Below, in pieces: positions 54,321 to 64,000 of a stretch of DNA of 64,000 nucleotides (within the stretch, counting starts at the first letter, position 1; each line of letters begins with the position of its first letter). The notes under the pieces were generated by a model. It did not search any database. It saw only the letters and a program-made list of their open reading frames with translations, and was not told the origin of the DNA. The stretch lies in the NCBI RefSeq assembly GCF_001577835.2, contig NC_029527.1, positions 3,857,086-3,921,085 on the forward strand, given 5' to 3'. Made by a program: the position numbers and the translations under genes. This DNA is from Coturnix japonica (taxonomy: Eukaryota; Chordata; Aves; Galliformes; Phasianidae).

Positions 54321-54530
54321 CTGGAATCATAGGATGGTTTGAGTTGGAAATATCCTCAAAGCCCATCCACCCCCAACCCCTGCCATGGGCTGGCTGCCCG
54401 CACCAACTTGGGCTGCACAGGGCCCAACCCAGCCTGGCATTCAGTACCTCCAGGGATGGGGCACCCACAGCTCTCTGGGCAGCTGTGCCAGTGCCTCACC
54501 TCCCTTAGTAAAGAACAAAGTGTTGTCCAT
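54321..54530 (-). mobile_element. CR1 LINE, 3' end
   Basis: Reverse complement of a CR1 3' end. It starts with GGAATCATAGGATGGTTTGA, followed by GAGTTGGAAATATCCTCAAA, CCCCTGCCATGGGCTGGCTG, a CCCAACCCAGCCTGGC block, CTCCAGGGATGGGGCACCCA and CTGTGCCAGTGCCTCACC. It is complete to the 3' terminus and 5'-truncated. It faces the plus-strand copy 870 bases away. Confidence 0.97.
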
Positions 54531-57500
54531 CCATTAGATCCATTTATCTCCAGTTCAGAGACAAATATGTTAACAAATGCCATCCCACATGGATTCTTTG
54601 TAATTCTTCTCAATTCCTGCTTTGCCTTTAAGATCAGATGTACAACCAGTGGTTGATGGGTGGGAAAGGGACAGCAACAACCCCCACAATGTTCTGGCCT
54701 TGGCTATCACCATTTAACTACTATAGTGCTTTAATATTAAAGACAAGGAACACCTGTAAACTTGGTTTAAAAGTTTCACATTAACTGAGACGGGAGTACT
54801 GCCTGAATCCAATTTATTATTTTCTAATTGCTGCTGTTAATTAGAATGGCAGGGTATAAAATTGCCTGAATAGGTTCATGAATAATGTATTACTTTTTAT
54901 TAATTCAATTTTTTTTTTTTCAAGCTGAAATTTGCAAATTGAATGCAAGCAGCTAATTAGAGAAAGGTGCTGGTGCCAGCCAGAGCTTGATGGGGTTCTG
55001 AACATACCTGCTTTCACCCTAATACAGGACTGAGATTTGAGTGGGGATGTTGATCCTGCCTTAAGTTGCTCAGTTGAGGTGATTAATCCTGTGCTGCAGC
55101 ACTTTTCTGTGTGGTGCTTTTGCTGCTGTGGGCACTTATGTGGGCACAAAACTCTGTGTTTAAGAACAGCTGTACTTGAAACAAGCTTTGCATCTTTTAT
55201 TGCAGATCTTAAGACTTGTTTACTTAAGTCTCACCATATGGGAAATTCAAAATACTGGGCAGGTGTATTTACTGTGTACACGTTATTACATTTGCTCCTT
55301 TACCTCCATTTCCCTTATGGCTTCACTATCTGTAGTTCTGCTAGCAGTTCATGGGGCTTTTTTTCCAGTATAACGCTGTATATTTGGTCTGGACAGAGGA
55401 TACCTAAGTTATATCATAGTGCTCAGATGGGTGCTTGTGGTTGCTCTGTTTGGCCACCCACCTCCTTGCTGCTCTCCCCAAACACAGGATTTTAGCACCC
55501 AAGAGTCTGTGCTTGTCTTGCTGGCATACATAAATCAGGGTCCTAAAGATCAGCTCCCTGTGACAGGGAATTTGCAGTTCTCTTCCTTCACGCTCTTTTG
55601 GCAGTACAATAGGTAATAACAGTAGAGATAGATGTCAAAGTCTGGCTTTGTCATTTCTCATAAGGCTAGAATGAAAATAATGAGGAATAGTTTTATTTCT
55701 CAACATGTGAATAGGGAGTATTTTATAATACCACGTGATTAATTTACTTAAAGAAAATGAAATATATTAATTTAACATATGTAGTACTTCTTTCCCCAGA
55801 TCATTATTTAACCAGATAGATATGCAAATCAACAATTAGAGCATCATTTCCACTGTTGATAATGATGTTTTCTTCTGCACTGAACCTTGGCCTGGTTAGC
55901 CAAAGGCTGGTTTGTGCTACAGCTGAGCACACAAAACAAAGCCTTTAGCAGTGTCGTGGAATGATAAAGCACCATCAGTGAAAGCTTGGCCACCTCGAGC
56001 CAAAAGGAATTTTGCCAAAAGCATTTTGATTTGGACTGAATTTTCTAACAAACTGGTGTTGGTCACTTCCATGACCTTCCCTTAGTGGCTCTTAAACGTT
56101 GTCCAGAGGATGATGTTAAAATGTTGTTATCTGATTTGTTCTGGCTTGGTTCTTGAGTGGCATTCCACTAAATGATCTTGTGAAGTCTTCACTATTGCTT
56201 AATTTAGTTTTTTCAACCATTAACATGAGAGTGGGTTAATTACTGTCTTATGCTTTTGCTCTTGACAGTTTAGGGGCAAAATGCTATTTGGACACAAGAT
56301 GACCCTTTCTTGGCTTCAGGGTGCCAATGGAAATGTTCTCCCTTCTGTTTCTATTGTTTTGGTGACTGTCCTGTCCTGCAGAATCCCATCCTCCCTGCAT
56401 TACCCATGGGGCAGTTTGCACACAGCGAGGCAGCAATGCCTGTTCCAGTCCCACATGATCAGTGCCAGGCTGCTCCGATGCTGGTGATGTTCCACAGCTC
56501 AGCTGAGCAATCTGTAGGCAAAGGCCCACATAGGAATTCATGTTTTCAGAGGGAAGTTTATTTTCCTGTAAAATCTGAATGCACTTTATTGGCAACAGAT
56601 GGGGCCTCAGCTCATCAGAGGCACTCTTGGCATTGACTGAACTTCCACAGTCACGTTGTAGCTGTTGAAAAGTTTTCAGAGAAGCTGCTCGATGTTTTCT
56701 TAGTAGCTGTTTTGAATTCTATGGTAAATAATGAGCAGAGGTCTGCTGCGCTGCCATTTTTTATTCTTTTTTTTCATGGGGTTTTAAATGGTTTTTGTGC
56801 TAAGATGAATTTTAATAATTTCTGCAGTATGCCATTAGTCAAAATGAAGCAGAAAAAACCCCAGTTATTGAACTAGACCGCTGTGATTGGAATCTATAGC
56901 TGATATATTAAAGCCCTGCTGTCATGCTTAATAATTGACTCAACCCGCTGGCAATTCTGGAAAAGAAAATGAGCATTAATAATGAGTTAACTGATCATTA
57001 TTTCCTTTCACCCTTTACTATTTGAACAATATCCTGTAGTAAATCAAGTAAAAAATACAATAATTTTATATTGTGCATACTCTGTGCTTTTCTACCTCTT
57101 CTATTCCCAACACTACTTCTATACAATTACTTCTCTTGTGAAAGCCTCCATTTGCTGCCTTGGTGTGCATAGGCATGAAGGGAACCTTTATGGGATGCAA
57201 ATATTATTTAAAACATCTTTGTTTTCACCTGAATCTGGGAACGATCTACATTCAGACAGGCACAACTTGAAAGCACTTTCTGTGCTCTCAGTGTCTTCTA
57301 ATTTTTGCTTTGGCAAAAAGATGGTGATAACAGAAACATCCAAGTGAGGTGGTAGATGTATTGCAACACATGAGTCTCCCAGACGAGGATCCCAGCAATT
57401 GGATTGATAGGCTTTGGTAGAATATCACCTCCAGTTGCACATCTATTGGAGCTCCCTCAAAGGAGCCATTTTAGTTTGTAACTTATATTCCCTATCTGTG

Positions 57501-57741
57501 CCAAACTATCTTGCAGTCCTTGCAAAGAAAACAAAACAAAACATTTTTGTCCTTAACTTACTAATATTTTTGAGAATTGAGTGAAGATGGCTGGCAGCTG
57601 GGGAGAGCTGCCCTCTGCAACACACAGAGCTCACCCAGGGCCTGGAGTAAGCTGGATTCCTTTGTACATTTACCTCTTCTGTTTGGTTTGGCTTTTATTC
57701 GAGGAGAAGACAGATCTGCTCAAACAGAAACCTGGGCTTAG

Positions 57742-57751
57742 TGACGTCAAT
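57742..57751 (+). promoter_or_regulatory. CRE palindrome TGACGTCA, first site
   Basis: A full cAMP-response-element palindrome followed by AT. It is rare in CpG-depleted DNA because the core contains a CpG. No promoter is recognised nearby, so function is uncertain. Confidence 0.35.
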
Positions 57752-60700
57752 AAGAGCTTATCAAACACTGGGTGATGCCCACAGCTGATGGTTTGCCTGC
57801 AGCAATCTGATCTTTTTGTTGTTATTCATAACTAAGATGCTAAATTTACAGATACACCTGTGTTTGAGGAATGGCTGAGCCTCAAAGCCATACTTGTTTG
57901 TGTCCTATGAAAGGTGATGTGTGTCTGGATAACAGTGGTCCCTGGGCACAATTTGCCTTCATTATTTCCTGGTCTTCTCCCCCAGCCCCAGCTGTGCTTT
58001 GTAAGAGGTGTGGGCCGGGACTGGCTTTCCATGGTGTTTTCTGAGACATGATGCTGCAGCCCTTGCATAGACTAATGCTTTAGTCCATGGTGGGTATACA
58101 GGTGGGACTTGTAAACAGCATTTTCTGTATGACAGGAAAATTGTTCTAGGGTTTACTTTTAAGAAGCTATTTATGGTGTGCACTAAAAATACCATGGTTT
58201 TAGTACGAGAACTGCTCCAAAAATGTTGCCTTGCATTTTATTGTGTTCGCCCACAACATCAGAGGCAGGTGCTGGAGCTATGACAGGGGAAGTTTAACCT
58301 TCCCACCAGTTCTCCATTACATTTTGTTGCTGACACAGCAGTGTCTGATAGGGAAGTGCAGGTGAAGCAAAAGCATGGAATTGAAATGATACCCACTGAC
58401 ATTCATCAATGCTTGCTGAACATTTATGAAGACCAAACAGTGGATATGAGTACAGTGAGGTGGTGGGCAGTGTTTTGGTGTTAGCAATAGTGCTATTAGC
58501 ACAGGTTATTAAAAGTACAGCATACAGGCTCTTCTTCATTGCTGGCAACAGTGCAAAGCTAACACTGGTGACTATATTGAAAAATAGTGTTTTGTAGCCA
58601 GGAAAACCCACTGAAAAGCATTTGGTTGTTGTTAATAGTCTCACATGGGATGCTCTGAGCCCCTTGGGCACAGATGTCCTACTCCCAGGGAGATTTCTTT
58701 GGCCATGCTTTGCTGGTGGAGCCATTGGACTCTTTCTGTCACCATTCAAGGACCTGAGAACCTTTCCCTTCTGCATTCAGGTCTCCTGTGCAAGGACATG
58801 CTGAGGTTGCTATACAGAAATGCAGTGCAGGGTTTGCAGCTTCAGGAGGGACAAGCAGAGCATTCTCCCAGAGCAACAGCCCCTGCTCTGCAGACATCAG
58901 TAAAGGGGGTGAGTTCATCGGTTCTCTGAAGGGCATTGAGCTGTAGCTCAGTTTCAGATTTTCCCAAGGAAATTTTTCTCCATGAGAGGCTGCCCTGGGG
59001 TCAGCTTCCTGTTAGCACAAGGGCAACAGGAAAAGTCTTCCAGCGCTCACCTTCCATGCCTGTGATAAATGGAGTGATGAAATCCAAGGAAAACCCCTAT
59101 GGAAGTCATTGTCCCACAACTTGAGAAAGGAAGGACAAAAGAACTCCCTGAATTTACTGACTAGTTGCAGGGCTGACAGAAGAATGTGTGGATGGATGTG
59201 GGCGATGTGCAGAGGTGTGAAGAAGATTTCAAGGTATCTTTAGAAGGACCAGAATAAGTGTTACTTTTCTGTACAAATCCCTTTATACTGAAGCTAGTTA
59301 TATTAATATCACTAACAGTTCGAAGCAAGTAAATGACTCAGTGCATTGGAGGGTATTTACTCACTAAAGATGCTTTAGATAAACCCCCCTGATACTACGT
59401 TATCTGACACTTATTACTTTTCTATATTTACAGGATCCAAAGTACAAGCCCTTTACTCTGGGAACCATTGCCAAGGAGATGATTATTCATTAACGGTGGG
59501 TAAGGAAAAATGGGCTTAGAAAAATCTCACATCTCTGGGGGAGTCTCTGTGTTAATTTTCTGTCAAACTCCTCTTGGTGTCTGTGTAAGCATTACTCCAA
59601 ATTAATAATGCAAAATAACTAGAAAGTCACAGAAACCCCAAGGAGAACACTGCATTACTTTTTTTTTTAAGCCAGAATGAGCTTTAATTGATACTGTTTG
59701 ATGCATCCATTTACCCCTGAAATCTGCTGAACTATTTCTGGCACAGGTACCTGAATAACTGCTTCACTGTGCGCTTTATAGACAAAAATATAGCTAAAGG
59801 ACATTTTATCTCTCGATTAGAGTTGGTGGAATAGTAATTGCAAATAGGGTGTTTGATTAATTTTCGCTATCATTACCGAGTATGTTTCCTATGAATAAAT
59901 GCCTTCATTAATAAATCAATTTTATAGAATATAAATACACTTTTGGGGGATACTTCCGCCACTTGCTGAAGTAATTGTTCCTGAATATTTCTACTCCTTA
60001 AGCCAGCTGTATTCTATTAAGAAAGATATGAACCATAGTTTAGGGAAAGACTGTATATTTTTAAAGCCCACGGGGAATACTTCTCTCATATCAATATTTT
60101 TTCTATAGATATAATCTTTGACCTGGAAGCCCTGTGCTTTGAGCACAGTCTGTGAAGCAATAGGGCCCTGGGGACAACCACATGCGTGTTTGAAGCCCAG
60201 CACCGCAGGGAGGTGAGGGGTGCTGACACCAGGTTTTGAATAGGATGATTGGTTTAAGGTAAGTGTCCTGATCTGCAGGGCCATATTAAAGTACCTTCAA
60301 GTGTAGCAGAACTTGAACGCATCCCTTTCTGAGGGGGGAACCTGGGATGTGCAGAAACATGTAAGGGCTGGTGCTGTGGTTCTTGCCTATCCCAGGGCTA
60401 GATTTCATCTTGCTCTTGTATTCACATTCATGGTAGTAACTGTACAAATTAATGACTCTTTAGCAATAAGGATTGGAAGCAGTGCCTCCTCATAGCTTGA
60501 GTCTTAGAAGAATGACTCATTCTAGAAGGAGACTGATAATATCTGTCAGCATTGCAGCCTTTTCCTGCAATGAAGCAGGTTCATATTTGAACATTTGGCG
60601 TGGTCTCTAAATTTTTCACTTCTCAGAAAAAGGATCCAATCTAATTTTGATGTTTTTATACAGTAGCAATCCTCTGTTCATTTCAAGAATCTGCTCTTTT

Positions 60701-62430
60701 TATTCCCGTGACTAATTGTTCATCCACTCCCTGTTGACAAATGCTGGTTAGTGTGGTTGGTGGGAGGAATTCAAGGAAACTATGAATTGTGGCTTGTCTC
60801 TTGTTGGCTCTTCACTCTGTAGTCCATCTGGTAGACAAAATTCCTCAGTGTAGTGTGCAAGAGATGAGAATGCCTTTGTCCTGGGCAGCACCACAACCAC
60901 TTCAAGGCATGCACATGGCATGTGGGTCTCCCTGCTGCAGACACCACAGGAGAGAAGGGCTGAAGACCATTTGTAGAACAAAAGCATTTGCCTGCACTGT
61001 AATCTGAATTCAGTTTGATAGGTAGCTTGGTTGGAGGTGACTGAAAAGAAGTAAGAGTGCTCCTAAAGATACTAAGCCTCTTGTCCCGTACTGGGGCCAT
61101 GCTGATAATCAGGAATGCAACAAACAAAGCTTCTTCCCCTGGCGTTTTTCTGTATCCTTTGCCTGTTTTCCCACCACTGGAAAAAAACCTGTGAAAGCCT
61201 TCTAATTGTTACAAACACAACACCAACAGCTCCCTTGTGCACTGGTAAAATGTGTTGATACCACCTGATTCACTGGGAGTTGCTTGGAATGAACTTGGGA
61301 TCTTGGGATTTCTAATGGCTGTGTGGGGTGTTAGCTTCATGGACTTCCAGCTTCATACCACAACATTGAAGTAGAAGCCTTGCAGGCATTTCATGAGCTA
61401 CTAACTCTAAAGAAAGTATATCATTTTATTTTTTTTTTTAATCATAAGGGCTTTTCTCTCATATGTTTCTCTTCCCCCAGGTACAATGTATTTAATATAA
61501 AACTAGATGACAACATGTAGCCCAAAGGTTGGTGCTGAATGCTGTCCTGTATTCTGGCAGACCTTCTGTGTACCCATACATGTGCAGGTCAGGCTGGTAC
61601 ACTTGCACATGATATCCTTTGAAAAACTGTTGTGCTGTGCTTTTGCTCTTTCTAGTGGATCCCACCATAGTATTAAATATGAGAGACACGAATCCCACCA
61701 TTATGTCAACATTACCAATCAATGAGAAAATCAATGGCACATATTGCATCTGTCTCTGTGTTCATCTTGGGTCACTGTTTTTTTTTTGTGACCTCTACTT
61801 GTATTGACACATCAGTGAAAAGAGCAGCCAACCATTGAAGAAAGAGTGGATAACTCTCTCTGCCTACCTGCTTTAGTGAGGACACGTTTACCAGGTCCCT
61901 CATGAGGGACCATTAATTAATGTTTTTGGTTCTTTTCCCTTCAAGTTTTTATAAGTGAAAATAAAAGTGCTTCTGCTAGATTTACCAAATTAGAATCAAA
62001 ACTTCAGCTCTGAACGCTGGGAGAAAGAAAACCCCATTCTGTCATCACTGAAGGTGTGATCGCTGTGCAAAGAGCCCTGTAATCCAGGAACAACTTGTGA
62101 ATGTGGGAGAGGAAACGACCACTCAGCCATCCGTGCTGTACTTACATGGCATATCTTTGAGATGCGAAAGATATTGAGGACTATCTGCTGAATAAAAAGA
62201 AATAAATTGAAAACAAAGCTCTTACGTTGTATGGAATGCAGAGAAGCTGCATAGCCCACCCTTTTCAAGGAGTTCAGAGGATTAGGAGGCAATGTGTCTA
62301 CAGCACCCAACCTGTTCTGCATGCTGTGAATTAAATCTTTTGGTAAGAGAATGGGGAGAAAAATAAGCCTGTAAGATACTGTGGGTTAGGCTGTCCCTGT
62401 TCTGATAGCAGTACTATGGCTCGGGCCTTT

Positions 62431-62440
62431 TGACGTCAAT
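62431..62440 (+). promoter_or_regulatory. CRE palindrome TGACGTCA, second site
   Basis: The same ten bases as the site at 57742, about 4.7 kb apart. It lies next to CTCGGGCCTTT, a small GC-richer patch. No gene start is recognised nearby. Confidence 0.35.
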
Positions 62441-63256
62441 CCTGCCTTCTCTTCATCCCTTGTCTGGAGGACTCACAGCAGGAGGAGGGGGGATTTCAGA
62501 CAAGTGCTGTCCTTATGCTGCAATCCTCGGTGCTTTTTGGGTAACATCTAAAGGAGGACCTTGCTGACATGTTAACTTGATGAAAACCCTGAGACGAGTT
62601 TCCCAGGCAACAAGGAAATGGTTGTGCTGATTTCCACTCACTAAAGGCAAACCAGCTATTTAATGGATGACTAAAATGGAACAAATATTTTAAATTCTTA
62701 AATACCACTGAGAAGAAACTAATTATGTAAAGTAAAAAGGCAAATTAGCATAAAATTTAGAAAAGCAGATATTTACATTTTGTATCAGAAACACAGTCGC
62801 AGGCCGACATATAGGGCTGTGACTAAAACTGATCACAAGTCAGCACTTCCTCTGCAGGGGAAGCTGCAGAGCCTGAAATTCAGTTTTAGCTCAATTAGCA
62901 GATCTTTTTTTAATCCCTGCGTTGGCAGGAAAATACCAGAGACACCCAACTCATTTCATTTTGAAAACTGTGAAGGAAGATGGTAGTTTTAGGTACCAGG
63001 AATGGGCTCTCATTGAAATACAGTCCCAGCATTTCTCAGCTGGAAGTTTCCTGCTCATCCCGCACAGTCTGTGGGAAGCAGAGCACAGGGGCAATGTAAT
63101 GTTGGAGCTGGAGATGCAGGGCCTGCAGCTGCCCTTGCTCAGGGTCAGCCCACAGCACACAGCTGCCTCATTGCCCCCAGGAGACCCAGGAAGCCCCAGG
63201 TGCAAATGTGTTTGAATTACACAGCTCGGATTCAGGGCACACAGAATGACCCCATG

Positions 63257-63380
63257 CCCACAACATGGCAGCAGCTGTTGCTCCATGCCCACAACATGTC
63301 AATAGTGGTTGCCCCAAGTCCACAACATGGCGGCCGCAGTCTCCCTGTGCCCACAACATGGCGGCAGGAGCTGCCCTGCT
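63257..63380 (+). repeat. 31-bp minisatellite, four units, YY1-like cores
   Basis: Four consecutive 31-base units each begin with [CT]CCACAACATG. The first ten bases are nearly invariant and the rest varies. Units 3 and 4 carry AACATGGCGGC, a perfect match to the YY1 consensus AANATGGCGGC. Unit 1 has a GGCAGC variant and unit 2 is degraded. The unit 3 core runs into a GCGGCCGC site. This is CpG-bearing DNA in a CpG-poor region. Confidence 0.9.
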
Positions 63381-63384
63381 CCCC

Positions 63385-64000
63385 TCTGGATCAAGTTGAC
63401 TGCTGATGGAGCTCATCAAAAACACTGCAAGATAACCATGCTGTCAACACAGCCATCACAGCAGCTCTCTCCTCCCACAGGTGACAGATGGGATGACTAC
63501 ATTTCTTCAAGGCCTGAGCACACCTGGGCTCACTGCTCATTTTGAGGCCTGGTGCTGAGTGCTCCTGAACAGCATCTTTCAGAACAGAGCTCTCGGATTT
63601 CAGGTAGGTGATGTGCTGGATGGGTTGTCACACACCAACATCTGACAGTACAGGGGATTTGGAAGAGAAGCTGGAGTTATACCCTCAGCCCCACTGTAGT
63701 GATGGAGTGAATGGACTCTTAGTGAATTTTAGAGAGCGTAAAAGTGGGAGGAAAACTAGCTTGTGAAAAGTAATGGTTGGCAATTAATGAAAACCAGCTT
63801 TGCTCTTTGAAGACTTCACAGATGCAGGGATGGGACAAACGCTTTTTGGTCGAGGTTCAGCAGGTTCAGGGGGGGTCACGTAGTTCACAGCACAGCCTTG
63901 GCCCCAGCTGCCGGGTACGAGCCGACAGCTTTGATCTCCTGTGCTCCTCCCAGTTGGCTGCTGCTGTGTCAGAAATGCCTCTGTTGTTTGTGGGGATGGG
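63385..64000. other. Right edge of window, no gene recognised
   Basis: Sequence of moderate GC content. There are splice-acceptor-like strings (for example TCCTCCCACAG near 63480) but no exon that I can tie to a gene. It may be the upstream flank of FBLN2, judging only from known gene order. Confidence 0.4.

Larger units (their letters stand above)
54540..63240. other. Intergenic DNA, possible non-coding elements
   Basis: No recognised coding exon. It contains the longest open frames of the window (minus strand 58294-58776, plus strand 55037-55495), but neither has a family motif. AT-rich stretches at about 56880-57060 and 59740-59960 resemble conserved non-coding sequence in texture. An exon-like segment lies at 59434-59499. 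Two copies of TGACGTCAAT occur at 57742 and 62431. FBLN2, the expected next gene, is not visible. Confidence 0.5.

Noticed and set aside
55037-55495. Plus-strand open frame of 152 codons
   Set aside because: Cys- and Ser-rich without ordered motifs. It overlaps a comparable frame on the other strand and has no known match.
58294-58776. Longest open frame of the window, minus strand, 160 codons
   Set aside because: No family motif, no splice support and a patchy hydrophobic pattern. Long chance frames are expected in CpG-depleted DNA of this composition.
33134-64000. FBLN2, the expected next gene
   Set aside because: I looked for its signal peptide and cysteine-rich N-terminal exon and found neither. 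Gene order alone is not evidence for a feature inside this window.

Overview
The window is vertebrate nuclear DNA, almost certainly from a bird and most likely a galliform close to chicken. The evidence is intron-rich genes with GT-AG splice sites, two CpG islands in an otherwise AT-rich CpG-poor background, and several CR1 LINE fragments, some still carrying the avian 3' end with its ATTCTRTG-type repeats. There are no operons, CRISPR arrays or prokaryotic signals.

Layout. (1) Positions 1-1555 are the start of NUP210 intron 1 (minus strand); 1556-1716 is NUP210 coding exon 1, which encodes the signal peptide and the first luminal residues of the nuclear-pore membrane glycoprotein. A CpG island covers this exon and its promoter. 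(2) About 1.95-15.2 kb is intergenic between two head-to-head genes. It holds at least three CR1 fragments, a 21-G run and a 95-bp near-identical duplication, one copy of which abuts the only N of the window. (3) 15574-33133 is the complete HDAC11 gene on the plus strand. Ten coding exons join in phase to 356 residues, and every zinc and catalytic residue is present. It starts in a second CpG island, and its ATG is split by intron 1 (AT in exon 1, G in exon 2). (4) From about 33.3 to 64 kb I recognise no coding exon. This part holds three more CR1 fragments, short tandem repeats, a 31-bp minisatellite with YY1-like cores, two 18-bp perfect palindromes and some AT-rich stretches that could be conserved non-coding elements.

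The order NUP210(-), HDAC11(+) is the arrangement known in other amniotes, where FBLN2 follows HDAC11. FBLN2 coding sequence is not visible here. The two genes are unrelated in function: one is a nuclear pore membrane protein, the other a class IV lysine deacylase. Their divergent starts lie about 13.9 kb apart, too far for a shared core promoter.

I found no evidence for a novel multi-gene system. The observations most worth checking are the intron-split HDAC11 start codon (unspliced RNA reads ATG-TGA), a well-formed extra exon in HDAC11 intron 7 that would introduce a premature stop, the duplication at the N, and the YY1-motif minisatellite.
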